From: Athripsodes cinereus
Lineage: Eukaryota > Arthropoda > Insecta > Trichoptera > Leptoceridae
Assembly (NCBI GenBank): GCA_947579605.1
Contig: OX388312.1
Span: 27,985,313 to 28,049,312, forward strand
Direction of reading: 5' to 3'
DNA length: 64,000 nt
The notes under the pieces were generated by a model. That model was given only the letters and a program-made list of their open reading frames with translations. It did not search any database and had not been told where the DNA came from. Of this stretch, positions 46,550-58,824 are shown in pieces (position 1 is the first letter of the stretch; every line of letters begins with the position of its first letter). The position numbers and the translations under genes were made by a program.

Positions 46550-46622
46550 CCTCTGATGCCAGCAATCCAGATTGCTGTTTTGAGGTTTATTATACAATAA
46601 ATAAATAAATAAAAATAAATAA
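46550..46622 (+). mobile_element. LINE 3' end with hairpin and AATAAATA tail
   Basis: CCTC...GAGG encloses AGCAAT-CCAG-ATTGCT and is followed by AATAAATAAATA. Same hairpin family as 10194-10227 and 7511-7546. Confidence 0.55.
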
Positions 46623-46850
46623 AAGATACGTACATAGGTACTTATTTGTTATTCTCTCCGTGCTTCACAAGAAAAAAATTCCAGGAGTAGTGGCATGATT
46701 TATGATTGAATAGAAAATATCAAATGTATTACAGATATTGATACAATACAGATACATTGAATAGAAAATACAAATAGATATTACAAAACAAAATAAATAT
46801 ATGCAAAACTTATATGTACAAAAATTATATGTACAAAACAAAATAAACTA

Positions 46851-48082
46851 AACCTTAATGCAGAGAAGTGTCAGGTTGTCCGCTTTCACAGAACTAGATC
46901 TCAGATAACTCATGAATACTCAATTGATAGTGTTGTTCTCCAATGTGTTTCAAACATAAAAGATCTAGGAATCACTTTCTCTGAGGATCTAACTTATAAT
47001 ATACATATAGAGGAAACTGTCAGCAAGGCCATTGCCTTGTTAGGTACATACACCTCATTAGGTGTCTAGGCTTTATATTCAGATTAGCATCCGACCTACG
47101 GTCGACTCAGTCTTATAGGCTACTATTTGTATCCCTCGTGAGACCTCTCTTGGAATTGGTGGTGTACTTGGAACTTGGAACCGTGAGGTCTCCTAATTAT
47201 GCCATCCACAATAATAGTGTAGAGAGGGTGCAAAGAAAATTTCTGAGACTGATCAAGTACAAAAAGGGAATCCCGGTTGAGGACAAAGACTATCCTGCGC
47301 TGATGGATGAGCTTGGTCTCCTCACCTTGAAAAGCCGAAGGATGCTGTTTGATCTCTGTTTCATGCATAAATTACTGAATGGCGCCATTGACTCTCCGGA
47401 ATTGGTCGAGTTATTACAATTTAGTGTTCCTGCCAGGTTAACCAGACAAACTGTGACATTTCACGAATCTAATACTCGGAATAATTATGTTTATTATTCG
47501 CCATTAATCAGAATTCACAGACTGGGGAATCTGGTAGGAGATCATAGTGATATTTTTGCTGACAGTTTCCCAAAATTCAAAACTGACGTTGTTAACTATT
47601 TAAAATTACAAAACTGACATAGGGCAATCGAGGTTTGAGTTCTGACTTTTTAATGTTTACTATTTTTGAGAATTTGTTTATGTTGACCCAGATTAACTTT
47701 TTGACTATTTTGTTTGATCATTCTGACTGATAAATTTAATTTGATGAAATGTTGAAATGCTTAATTCTGCTATATTGTGTATAATCATTTAATTTGTTTT
47801 ATACTAGTAATTTATGTTTAGAATCTATTTTTTTTCTGACTTTTATTTGAAACTTTGTGATTGTATTGTCTCTTTAATTATTTATATAATCAGTAGTTTT
47901 GATGTACATACCTAATTTACATAATTTGTATTATTTTAATATTTTTAATTCTTGACTTATTTCTTAATTGTGAGATGTATTAATGTGAATTTGTATTGTA
48001 TATATATGTGTTTTGTAGTCTGTCTTATATTTAAACATGTAAAAGGCTTGCGCCGTATACACTGTAAATAAATAAATAAAGA
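46851..48082 (+). mobile_element. LINE, 5' truncated, C-terminus and 3' end
   Basis: Begins in ORF2 at LNAEKCQVVRF and continues with KDLGITFSEDL and ETVSKAIALLG. After several frame breaks (47060-47140) it reads openly from 47138 to 47617 (NSVERVQRKFLRLIKYKKG...). The 3' UTR ends with AAAAGGCTTGCGCCGT and AAATA repeats. The reverse transcriptase catalytic part is absent. Confidence 0.8.
47138..47617 (+). pseudogene. LINE ORF2 C-terminal open segment
   Basis: 159 codons, from about residue 25 (AIHNNSVERVQRKF) clearly the C-terminal region of a Jockey/CR1-type ORF2. It contains the LxxRR and DLCFMHKLLNG segments common in such LINEs. The ATG is internal and not a real start. Confidence 0.75.
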
Positions 48083-48485
48083 AATATTGAAAGAGATCCA
48101 CCGTCCTTCCCGATACCATAGAAATTTGGGGACTTTAATTTATCTGAAATTCTACACGTAACAAATCTTGTCTACATCGGGGGTGCCATAGTGGGCAGCC
48201 TGAAGGGCTGGCTACACTCTTTCGATGTTCCTCTAGCCGAAAGAAGGAAACACTGTTTTGTAGATATGAGATATTCTCTTGTTCTTATTCACTACTTACA
48301 TAATATTATTTTGAAATTTGTTTCCTCTTTTGAAACTGAAGACCAACTGTCTTTCCATCTTTTTAATGATGTACCTGGTGGTCGTTAACTTCTTTGTAAC
48401 AATGTAGGTTATTCTGTCAGACAGCCATCTGATTTAAATGGTCTCTTCAATATCATTTCTCCTTTTCCTAATCCACCTTACTTGC
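48083..48485. other. Intergenic, no gene established
   Basis: A 65-codon plus-strand frame (48191-48388) has no recognisable motif. Confidence 0.4.
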
Positions 48486-48720
48486 TTATTTACTACTAGA
48501 CTTCGTCTCTCCGCTGTGGGATATAGGCCTCTTCCAAACTTTTACATGTCTAGAGCAACAAGAACCAACTTTTTTGCACAATTTGGATAATACATAACAT
48601 AACATGTATAGACAATTCACACAGGCCGAGCTAGTACCAAACATAGATATGAATCTTGTATTAATAATGTCATCCACCCATCTCTTTTGAGGTCTTTCTA
48701 TATTTATTTTATACTACATA
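48486..48720 (-). mobile_element. LINE C-terminal relic (RTE-like)
   Basis: Complement of AGACTTCGTCTCTCCGCTG and ATATAGGCCTCTTCCAAAC, followed by the complement of a KRWVDDI segment: a decayed RTE-type end. Confidence 0.5.
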
Positions 48721-49021
48721 TGGGAGGATAATTTATAAATTTTATCTCTTGCGATATTTTTTTCCCTCAATTGAAGGTTGTACCTAGTGACGTTATAATA
48801 AAAGCCACTTATAAATAGAAATTCATTGATTGCTATATATGTAATCATTGCCTTTTATACATAAGGTAACTAGAGCACAGTTATATACCTAGTACTAATA
48901 TGGAAATCCATTTAGGGTAGAGTTTCATAGAAGTGATATTATACATGTAGATACGTGCCTATATACAGTATCTTATTTATTGAGAAGAGTTTAATACTAA
49001 CATTCAATCAATCTACAGCGA

Positions 49022-49165
49022 TAATAATAATAATAATAAACTTTATTGCACAAAAAAACAACAAATGAAAAAATTCAATTTAACTATACAAAAAATATTG
49101 TGCAATGGGCGAGTTTATCGCAGAAGCGCGATATCTTCCAACTAACCCAGCGATACTGTAATAGA
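49022..49165 (-). mobile_element. LINE 3' end
   Basis: Minus strand ends CAATAAAGTTTATTATTATT; upstream lies an AGCGC-rich hairpin (CGCAGAAGCGCG region). No coding part. Confidence 0.5.
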
Positions 49166-49309
49166 TGATTATTTTACATTTTGTTCAATTTATGTTACGA
49201 AAATTTGGATTGTCTTTTTCATAATGGTTGTTTTTATTATGTTTTTAGTAATTGTTAATGCTTTTTATTGGAAATTGGTGATTTTATTATTGTGTAATGT
49301 ATGTTCTTG

Positions 49310-49353
49310 ATGTATAAGGCGATAGCCGTTTATGTCTTAAATAAATAAATAAA
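49310..49353 (+). mobile_element. LINE 3' tail
   Basis: ATAAGGCGATAGCCGT (GGC/GCC hairpin) then TTAAATAAATAAATAAAT. T-rich 3' UTR upstream from about 49170. Confidence 0.5.
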
Positions 49354-49359
49354 TATCTT

Positions 49360-50037
49360 GATTAAAATATTTATAAACTCACAGCATTCTTTGTGCATTC
49401 TACACCAAGTAGCGGGTTTTACTCAAAGAGAGTCAGTTGAACTGCATGATCAGTACCTACTGCTTAGGTAGACTCAACTAGAAAACGTTTGAATGATCAT
49501 TTGAAATCGTTTCTTTTTATTAAATATTGTAAAAGACTGAAAAAATATTTGCAGACTTTTCTTTATTATTTATACAAAGGTGTTTGACCGACTGGCCTCT
49601 CCTTAATCCTAGTTTAGAAAATATTATAGGTATGTCAGCTGGGTTACTATTGACACAATCTAAATACGATCTTAATCTAGACTAGTCTTGATCTTAATCA
49701 TACGACGCGCGTAGGGAATATTATAGTCAAAAATACCGCGCTACTGCTACCGCGAGATTGGTATGCACGTATTTTTTACTATAGCAACTTCGCTCGTAGA
49801 AGTATTAAGATTAAGATCGTATTTAGATTTTGCCAAGAGCAGCTCTGCAGGTCAGATTAGAGCGTAAAGGAAGATTATAATCTTAGACTTATTTTATAAC
49901 AAGAACCCAGATACGTTTTTATAAAGAAAAGAAAGAGAGAGAGATATTTTTAAAATTCCTCCTTAAAGTCTGTAGAGAAAAATGTTCTTTCTTTATGAGG
50001 AATGTAATAGAACCAAAGACATATAAGCAAAATCTTC
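49360..50037. other. Intergenic, no gene seen
   Basis: Some GC-richer sequence near 49700-49800 but no coding evidence; a possible SINE B tail near 49895-49955. Confidence 0.4.
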
Positions 50038-51035
50038 AAGTACGTGAAGGAAATTTGTACAATTTTGTTACGAGATATTGCGAAGAATCACCTTAACTAG
50101 AATAACTACAACATAAATTGTACAATATTTTACACGTAACATAAATTGTACAATAACATATATTGTACATAAATTTTACAATAACATAATTGTACAATAT
50201 TCTACACGGTATAAGGTTTACTAATCTATACGTAAAGTGAGATAACATATAATTCATATTTAATTACAGGTTTTTATTTGACACAGGGACCTCTGAGATT
50301 TGTACAATTTTGTTAAGAGATATTGCAAAGAATCACTTCAACTAGAATAACTTAACATAAATTGTACAATATTCTACACGTAACATAAATTGTACAATAA
50401 CATAATATTGTACATAAATTGTACAATAACATCGATTGTACAATATTCTACACTGTATGAGGTTTGCTAATCTATACGCAAAGTAAGATAACATATAATG
50501 CATATTTAATTACAGGTTTTCATTTGACACAGGGACCTCTGAGATTTGTACAATTTTGTTAAGAGATATTGCAAAGAATCACTTCAACTAGAATAACTTA
50601 ACATAAATTGTACAATATTCTACACGTAACATAAATTGTACAATAACATAATATTGTACATAAATTGTACAATAAAATCGATTGTACAATATTCTACACT
50701 GTATGAGGTTTGCTAATCTATACGCAAAGTAAGATAACATATAATGCATATTTAATTACAGGTTTTCATTTGACACAGGGACCTCTGAGATTTGTACAAT
50801 TTTGTTAAGAGATATTGCAAAGAATCACTTCAACTAGAATAACTTAACATAAATTGTACAATATTCTACACGTAACATAAATTGTACAATAACATAATAT
50901 TGTACATAAATTGTACAATAAAATCGATTGTACAATATTCTACACTGTATGAGGTTTGCTAATCTATACGCAAAGTAAGATAACATATAATGCATATTTA
51001 ATTACAGGTTTTCATTTGACACCGGGACCCCTGAG
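50038..51035. repeat. 246-bp tandem repeat, 4 units, rich in ATTGTACAAT
   Basis: The word TTTGTACAATTTTGTTA starts at 50054, 50299, 50545 and 50791 (periods 245, 246, 246). Units 2-4 are almost identical; unit 1 is more diverged. Each unit contains several copies of the 10-bp palindrome ATTGTACAAT within AACATAAATTGTACAATA, plus CAGGGACCTCTGAG at the junction. Confidence 0.95.
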
Positions 51036-51471
51036 TGAAGTTTAAACCAGGTACATTTAACAGTAAAAGTTAACCCACAAGTTAAATCTTCAGTTAGACG
51101 GGTGTGCTGTGTTTATAACTGACGTTTTCCTTCATTCCATACTATGCAGTTCTAAATTCTGGGTCAGGTACAATGCTATTAATCAAAATATCTATCTAAT
51201 GCCCACCTGCAAGAGCTTATAACACATAATGATATTTTCAAATGCATGCATGTGAAGGGCGTGCTGTAGAAATGGATTCATGTTAGGTACTCTTTGTTTA
51301 TGCGGATTTTATTGCTTATAGGTATATGTATTTATTGCGAGAAATCAATGAGATATTGAATTGTTTGGTTTCTAATGCGTGTTTGTATTTTTTATGTTTT
51401 CATATATGATTGTATTGAGTATTTTTATGCTATTATTTTTTGACACTTTTATTGTTATATAGACTCTTATC
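51036..51471. other. Intergenic, no gene seen
   Basis: No supported feature. Confidence 0.5.
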
Positions 51472-51582
51472 CTGAATGCTTTCACTTCTATTGTCACGAG
51501 AAAGACGGTTTGTATGGTTATTACATGCAGTTGATCTGCTGACTACTCCGTTTGTGGAAAATGTCCTGATGATTTAAAAATG
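51472..51582 (+). mobile_element. Family A retroposon fragment
   Basis: Diverged 3' half: TCCTGAATGCTTTCA, CATGCAGTTGATCTGCTGAC, ending GTCCTGATGAT. Confidence 0.55.
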
Positions 51583-52018
51583 TATGAAGTAAAATATTTT
51601 GCAGTTTAAAAGTCATTATAAAACCTTATATGTTAATCTTCTTTGATTAATAAGTGTCTCGACATTATTTACCATGTCCGCTGCGCTCTATTACACAGGT
51701 ATGGATTACATACGTATTATATATCTCATACTTTTTATGAAAGTCTGTCTTTTACATTTTCATCTATAATCATGTACGTCGATGCTATTTTCCTTCATGT
51801 CTCTACTATTCAAGCCATCATTTTGATCATCGTGGGTAAATACAGTGAAATCTACTCAGATAAAACTGCGTAAATCTGATGTCAATCATTGGATATTTTT
51901 GAAGTTTGCTTTAAATTTTAAAATTAAATTTATACTGGCAAATTGGACGAGTAAAACTCATTCATTGATATGTCATTATCTTAGCTTGTTTTTTAATGTC
52001 TATATAATTACAATATTG

Positions 52019-52181
52019 GGGTAGTCTGCAGAATAACCGCATGTGATAAACATGCCAGTTGTCCTCTATGCGCCGTAAATGACGTACCTCGTCGCTGAAC
52101 TGGAGATGAAAAATGTGATGTTTTTAAAGGACTTACAGAAAAGAACGGGGGATCTTTACTTTACCGCGGATCCCATGAGAA
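52019..52181 (-). mobile_element. Family A retroposon copy, diverged
   Basis: Reverse: GGGGTAGTCTGCAGAATAAC, ATGATAAACATGCC-like block, CCTCGTCGCTGAACTGGAGA and the CTTTACCGCGGATCCCATG end. Confidence 0.55.
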
Positions 52182-52334
52182 GAATTCTATGGATTTTATC
52201 AGGATTGTTCTAGCCAAATACGATCAAAGTCTTTATCTTACCTTCACTTCAAAGCCACTCTTTTACAACATTTTATTCTGTTCTTCATTTTCGTCTATAA
52301 ATTCTTGCATTTATCCCTTCACTCCACAATTATA

Positions 52335-52690
52335 TAATTACTTACTTACTTACTGCTAGCCTTCTTCTCTCCACTACTGAATATAGGTCTCATCAAAACC
52401 TTTCCACACTTTTCGATCTCGAGCAACACGACACCACTGTTATCCCATCACCTGGACAATATCGTCAACCCATCTTTTTTGGGGACTTCCAACACTTCTT
52501 TTTTTCCTCCCACGGCCTCCATTCAAGAACTACACTTGCCATCTTCTCGCTTTGCCACATGACCAGCCCATTGTCATTTCAACTTGGAGACTTTATCTAC
52601 AATGTCGACAACTTATATCTTTTGTCGGATGGTTTCAATTTTTATTTCGTCTCGCAAGCTAATCGTAACATTTGTCTCTCTTTAATATAA
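52335..52690 (-). mobile_element. LINE C-terminal fragment (RTE-like), same family as 20960-21485
   Basis: Complement aligns with the whole 21190-21485 segment (CGAGATCGAAAAGTGTGGAA, the KRWVDDIVQ region and the WAGHVAKREDG region). Includes a T-run insertion near 52498. Confidence 0.7.
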
Positions 52691-52825
52691 TTACAATAGA
52701 ATAATTGCAGATATCAAGATAATAACCAGCTGATTTGCAATGCATCTGACTATTTAAATACGGTCGTCAGACCTTCAGGCATTCCAGAATATAATTCAGA
52801 CTCGCTGACTCGGTCATATATATTC

Positions 52826-53295
52826 CAGTGCTCCGCAATCGGTGTACCGTGAGACGAATACAGGTGTACCGCGGGCCAAATACGCGGCCATTTTGTTTTT
52901 AATTATGTAATTTTCAATTCGAATATTTGGTAAAAGTACAGGATACTTAATAAATCGAGTAAATATTCTTTAAGAAAATCGACAAGTTTTTGAAATATTT
53001 CAAATTTCTATACCATTTTGAAAATTCGACGACGACGGGGGGGGGGGGTAGAAATGTAAACACTTAAGATTAGTATCCGGTACTGACATAAACAATCGTC
53101 AGTTCAAAGAGAAAATATTCTGTAAGAAAACTGAGGAGTTTTTGAAATACATCAAATTCCGATACTATTTCGTAAATTTAGCGACGGGGCGTAGAAATAT
53201 TTTACTATTCGAGACCTCTGTGTGCCGTGGGATTTAGGAAGAATTTTGGTGTGCCGTCTACGGCTTCATCTATGAAAAAAGGTTGCGGAGCACTG
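52826..53295. mobile_element. Non-autonomous hAT element
   Basis: Ends CAGTGCTCCGCAATC and its near-complement GGTTGCGGAGCACTG; flanks ATATATTC / ATATATGG give a decayed 8-bp duplication. Internally two ~165-bp segments repeat in tandem (each with AGTTTTTGAAATA and GACGGGG...GTAGAAAT). A deleted copy is at 20645-20778. Confidence 0.8.
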
Positions 53296-53523
53296 ATATA
53301 TGGTACATACATTCACATTTATTTGTCACATAATATTATGTAGGTAGGTACTTTAGTATGACAAGATTATATACTTGATGATATGGATTATCACACTAAT
53401 TTTCATATAACTATTGTAATCAATATCAATCGATAATGTGTAATACATTGACAGACGCGTATATTTTATATCGATATGTCTGTTAATCTGTAAATTCGTG
53501 TAGCCAATATCAATTTGATTACA

Positions 53524-53870
53524 ACTACTAGGTATACCATCGCAGTATAAACGCCAAGTGGGATAGCCAGCAGACCAGATGAGTGTTATAAATATAAAAT
53601 CTGTCATCTCCGTGCCAACAAAAATTACGAATTTCAGGCTGGGTAGCAAAATTCATCACTAAATTTAAAGTGTAGAATGTCTGTTTTTTTATTTTATTTA
53701 TTCTTTATGGATCATACAGTTATAACAATAAATATAACAATTAATTACAACAATGAGCAAACCAATTAAGATCCCTTTCTTACCATAATAAACATAACTT
53801 TGAACATATTGTAACATCTGCCTTTTGCAGTACACTCAAAAACTTACGGAAAACAGTGGGACACAAATTC
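53524..53870 (-). mobile_element. Family A copy with internal insertion
   Basis: Reverse blocks GATAGCCAGCAGACCAGAT, TCATCTCCGTGCCAACAAAA and TAGCAAAATTCATCACTAAA, then ~125 bp of foreign AT-rich sequence (about 53690-53815), then ACATCTGCCTTTTGCAGTAC and AACTTACGGAAAACAGTGGG. Confidence 0.65.
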
Positions 53871-54275
53871 TTCTGCTTCTGCTCCGCGGAATATTCTGTT
53901 CCATATTTAAAAGTAGATTTAGATCAGAAACAATTTATATTTATTTATTTAATTAATATTTATTGTTCTCATTACTTCTACCGTTGGTTACCTACTCTAG
54001 TAGCTCTCATTTCTACCAGTCAACCTTTGACACGTGCTCAAGTTGACAATATAAACTAACCGCCTTTCTCACGCGCCAATCAGTTTATTGCTTCTAATTG
54101 AGGCGAGACAATAAAATTGCTTGCAGATGATACTCAATAAAATAATTTCAATTCTGTGAAATGAAATGCAGAAAAGTACTCGTATAATACGGTTCTGTGA
54201 TTTATTTCTTATTCTTATTGAAGTGTACATTGTGAGTATAAACTCTAAGTTTGAAAAAAAAAATAAGTTGGAAGA

Positions 54276-54365
54276 AATCGCATTCTAACGGTAAACTCGC
54301 CTATGTACATTGAATGGTATAACAGTACCTATAACTGATATTTTTATGATACTTTGTATTGATTT
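54276..54365 (+). repeat. Paralogous empty site of the 259-bp MITE
   Basis: CGCATTCTAACGGTAAACTC...GTACATTGAATGGTAT and TGATATTTTTATGATACTTT match the two flanks of the MITE at 8386-8644 joined at TA (54306-54307). Confidence 0.8.
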
Positions 54366-54469
54366 AAAAGCTTGTGAGCATTGAAGGAAAAAATAAATAA
54401 AGAGTTGAAATTACCGATAAAATATCTCGAATCCACAGAACGAACGTGGATTTTCTGGAATGGGTTCTA

Positions 54470-54658
54470 ATATCTTTTCAAAGTTTCCAGTATTCTATGA
54501 AAGGTGGGTATTCAATTCAGCAGTGACGTATACCACCCATCCCGGGTGCCTTATTTATCATTGCACGGAGAAGGCGTACTGCATATTAATCACATAGTTG
54601 CATACACATTTATTATGTTAGATGCTAGCTATTTGTAAGAGATGCTGTGATGGAAGAG
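54470..54658 (+). mobile_element. Family A retroposon copy, diverged
   Basis: GAAAGGTGGGTATTC, TTCAGCAGTGACGTATACCA, CCCATCCCGGGTGCC and GCACGGAGAAGGCG blocks; ends near GATGCTGTGATGG. With 54276-54365 it parallels 8350-8995, so the two loci share a longer ancestral repeat. Confidence 0.6.
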
Positions 54659-54659
54659 A

Positions 54660-55904
54660 AAGATAAACTTAAATGAATATCAAATAAGTGATTATTATTT
54701 TGTTGTATGTATGTCACCGTACAGAGTTCGAAATATGAGTGTACCTCGCTGAGTTGAAAAAGACAATACCTACGTGTAAAAATGTATTTATTATTATAAA
54801 CATACTCATTTTACAATTTTTCATTGTTTGACTAATCATTTCGATTTCAATTATTTTTTGTGCCTACAAATTAAATTTTATTCAGGAATATTTATATAAT
54901 ATATAATCAATTTATGTGCATGCTGCTACAAGCTGTATTTTTGTCATCGTCTGTCAAATTCTTATTGGTGTTTTTTTTTTATTCAACACGGCTCTGCCGT
55001 GTAAAAATTTAAATAAATAAAAAACTCGAGACACTCTAATAAAGAAGTTGCAAAACTAAATAAATATATTGTATTTTATGATGAATATGGAGTTAAATGG
55101 GTGTACCTATTCAAAGGCAGAATGGTTTCACACAGTGAAGAACTTTGAACTCTGTAAATATAACTAGTTACTAAACAAGGTTATGATAAAAAACCTGGAA
55201 ACCAATTCGTGTAGATCATTAATACACTTAATCTTATCATAAAAAATTACTATGACTAGCAGTTGATAGCAGCTAGACAACTGACATTGTATAATCCTTA
55301 TCACAGTTATCAGAGATTATTATGACAATTAGGAATTATTACTATTGATATATTATTATGAATGATTGGATAAATGATAATCATATTTTGAACCACTCTA
55401 GATTAATCATTCTAATTGATCACACTCACTGATAGTAAACCTATTTGAATAGGTATTAACTAGGTAGGTATGTTGTAGGTATATGATACACATACATAAT
55501 AATGTGAATTTCCTTAAAGAGTGCACGACACAGAATCTCGACGCTTATGCATCGACTCAAGGCTTGGTTAAGAGTACTCTTTAAACCTAGGTAACATTCC
55601 CAATTCCTCTGTATCATGCTTATCACATGACTTGAAATTTTTGGAAGTTGTATATTACTCGTATATATTTCAATAACATAAGTAGATAAATGTTATTTAT
55701 AGTACCTAATAAATAAACATTTACTGTGTTTTATGACAATATTGCTATTATCAATTAAGATTATCACTACCGACCAGGAGGTAATAATTTTATTTAAGTT
55801 GTAGGTATATGCTTTATTATTTTATTTAGGTAATAGTAATAAACTTTATATTATTATGTGTAGTGAGACCTGAAATATAAGATCCCGAAAAATGGTTGCT
55901 TATA
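54660..55904. other. Intergenic, no gene seen
   Basis: Contains one LINE-like tail at 54985-55024 (CACGGCTCTGCCGTG hairpin, then TTTAAATAAATAAA). Otherwise nothing supportable. Confidence 0.45.
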
Positions 55905-56000
55905 TGGTTTGCATCAACTTTTATTTATTTATTTATTTTCCCGATTCAGCACATACAGTATGCTGGGTTCACGTGTCGTAATTTATAATGTTGCATTAGG
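55905..56000 (-). mobile_element. LINE 3' end
   Basis: Minus strand: a CCCAGCATAC...GTGCTGAATCGGG hairpin followed by AATAAATAAATAAATAAA. Confidence 0.45.
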
Positions 56001-56640
56001 ACGACAATATTAATTACGATAAAATACTATTGAAATTCACTTAATTAAGAACCACTTAGGCGCGGCGGACGTCTTGCATCTCCGAAATGTTAGAATGTCC
56101 TATATTGATGTGTTTTTTTTTTTAATTTTATCGACACATGAAACATATGTAGGTATATCTTAAAGCAAAACAGAAAGTTATTGGTACCTACCTTCTTTTA
56201 AAATCAAATTCACGTACTTACATAGTACAATAATTTCACCTAAGGACCTATACATTGTGATATTTTGTTTAATAACAAACCTACCTTAGTACATATTTTT
56301 GTACTCTTAACTTCGTGTTGCTACGGCCATTATCGCCTTAACTTATCTCGACTATAGTGTTGTTAAATGAATTTTAATACTAGCATCATTTATTGATAAT
56401 ATTTTTCTTATTATTATGTATATTCAAGAAATATGTAAATCATAATTATTGTATATTTAGTAAATATGCATTTCATCCGAAAAAATTAAGTCTCAATTGT
56501 AAATTGGAAAAGAGTCATCGTATATGGAATTGACAACCTGCGAAAATACTGATACAATTTTCAGTATAGAATCTCGAATTCATGAACAAAGACACAATCT
56601 TTTAGGTTATTGTGAAAGGTGCTGAATTTATTATAAAAAC
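56001..56640. other. Intergenic, no gene seen
   Basis: AT-rich, no supported feature. Confidence 0.5.
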
Positions 56641-56658
56641 CCAGATATATCTCAGAAA

Positions 56659-56783
56659 AAAAGAGCGCAGGGAATGTTGTGGAAATAGGTGACGCAATTG
56701 GCGCAGAGACGCTCTGAATGGAGGAGGCTGGTTTCTGCCCAGTGCTCCCAAGAGAAGCGTTGAGGGCGATGATGATGATGATA
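56659..56783 (+). mobile_element. LINE 3' fragment with GAT tail, inserted in a SINE B-like sequence
   Basis: GAGGAGGCTGGTTTCTGCCC and the following GAAGCGTTGAGGGCGATG lead to (GAT)n. ATATCTCAGAAA occurs on both sides (56647-56658 and near 56781-56792), which reads as a target duplication. Confidence 0.6.
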
Positions 56784-56879
56784 TCTCAGAAACCTCGATT
56801 GGAGAACCAATCTACACAATGCAACATTGTGTAAAATCTAATCGGAAGAAGTGGGAAAGGTGTCCCAACGCTTACGAAT

Positions 56880-56985
56880 TGTTGGTTTTGTCATCTGCAC
56901 CCAAATCCGGTTAAACAATAAAAAAAAATAGTAAATATTCTAAACACCAGATATACCTTTTTTTTTTTAAAAAAAAAAAAAGTCG
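56880..56985 (+). mobile_element. SINE family B-like 3' end
   Basis: CACCCAAATCCGGTTAAACA, then CACCAGATATACCTTTTTT and a long A run. Confidence 0.45.
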
Positions 56986-57720
56986 ATTGTTATTGTAGGC
57001 TAGAACTACACATCTCAAAATTTGGCGATTTTGAGTTATGTGTTATCGACGTTTGCCCTTAATGTTATAGTAATTTTAAGTAATAATTTTGAATTTGTAC
57101 TGTTATTAAAATGTTTCAATAATTTATAAGATATTAATAGATCAGTGGCTGCGGATTTTGGGGTCAAGAAGAATAAATGACTGCATGTACATCCTATTCG
57201 TGATAAAAATAAAGTATTCATAATATGTGATAAATACATCATCGTTGAATCAAAGGTATCAATTACGTATCATAAGTGATTCCAAATTTTATCTATTTTC
57301 ATAGTTTTATGTATAATAACTTGCACATCACAATACAATACTATGGATACATGAATGTATGTATCTATTAAACTTCCTTACGTGACTGGAATGTCCTAAC
57401 AACTCTTTATATTATATACCTACAATAATACAACCTGACCTACAGTATTCAACTACCTACTAAACCAAGTGTATCCACCAAGGTGCACTCTCCATACGTA
57501 CTAGCTTTTGTGCCCAATAATGTAGTCTTACTACCTTTACTTTCATTTATAATAGGCACTTAGTAATAACTATAATTATAATAATATGTATTAATGTATT
57601 TATGACTGCATATAGTTAGAACACGAATAGCTAGACCCTTTTAGGTACTGCCCTCCTTTAACTTTGCGTATATCCTAGAGAAAGACATTTATATAATAAT
57701 TATAGAGCTATTTGAATTCT
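56986..57720. other. Intergenic, no gene seen
   Basis: No supportable feature. Confidence 0.5.
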
Positions 57721-57721
57721 T

Positions 57722-58080
57722 CTTCTTCTTCTTAATCTCTTAGTCTAATGACCTAAAGGTCTGTTTATGAAGGAATGTCATTTTGCGATTTAGATGTTCA
57801 GCTATCCTTCTATCGTTTTGGGGGTCTTCCTGGTGGGCGTCGCTCCTTAGGTAGTCCATGTAGAACAATATTTGGGATTCTGGTATTATTCATCCTCTGG
57901 ACGTGTTCATACCAGAATCTCCGTCATTGTCTTCCCCATCTAATAACATCTTGGATATCACACAAATCCCGGATTGCAGTACCTATTTCTGCTTTATCCA
58001 GTAATGACTCGCAAAGTTCGCATTCTGACCACAGAGATGCAAACACAGGTAGAACCATCTCAGCATACTTTTGGTTTTAG
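57722..58080 (-). mobile_element. LINE C-terminal relic
   Basis: The complement carries the RNRRFWYEHVQRM-type segment and a GRPPGRPPKR-like stretch leading to the AAGAAGAAGAAGAA end. The 101-codon plus-strand frame over it is a shadow. Confidence 0.55.
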
Positions 58081-58451
58081 TTATGCCTGTCCTTATTTAA
58101 ATTCAATGTTGAGAATTAATAAAAATAATTGTCAAATTTTCTAAACTTATCTAAAAGCAAGTTACATGAATTTATTATTATTAAAGCCTAGAAATGATAA
58201 ATGACAGGAAGCTCACTACACGACATTCACCACATTTCTTTTCACACGGGCTTTAAAAGCTTATTGACATTTATGTGAATACACTGTCAGTGTAGTAGCA
58301 GTAGTAGCAAATTGTATAACTATGGGCATGAAATGCACGTTTCTGAGAATAAATAATAATTCTAATGGTGGGAACTATGTGTATTGGTATAAGTTTTATA
58401 GTTTAATATTTTTTTATTTTATTGTACTGTTTCCGTGCAGTCTCCGGCAAG

Positions 58452-58824
58452 CAGGGCCCGATCTAGGCGAGAGGGGAGCGAGCTGAGCAAATGCCCAGAG
58501 AGGCAATATTCCTTTATTGTGAGAAGAGCCAGAATTCAATCCCTGGGATCGTGAAAATAATATTCTTATACAAATCTGAAAAGATGGTGAAATATTCTAA
58601 ACTCCTAATTTTTTAACATCTGGTGACGGAGGGATAAGAGTTTTGGTGCCAGGAATATCATCAAATTTCTGAATTTAAGACTTAAAAATAGCTTCTCACT
58701 TGAAAAATTGTACAACAATACTAAATCGGGGAAATTGAATTAACATTCTAATGACTGTATAACTGTGTAATATTCTAATATGTCATTGTAAAAGTGCGCG
58801 GCTAAATAACTAGATCGGGCCCTG
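58452..58824. mobile_element. Non-autonomous hAT element
   Basis: Ends CAGGGCCCGATCTAG and CTAGATCGGGCCCTG are perfect inverted repeats of 15 bp. Flanks CCGGCAAG (58444-58451) and CCGGCAAA (58825-58832) match at 7 of 8. No frame inside. Confidence 0.85.

Noticed and set aside
57775..58080. 101-codon plus-strand frame
   Set aside because: Shadow of a minus-strand LINE C-terminal relic.
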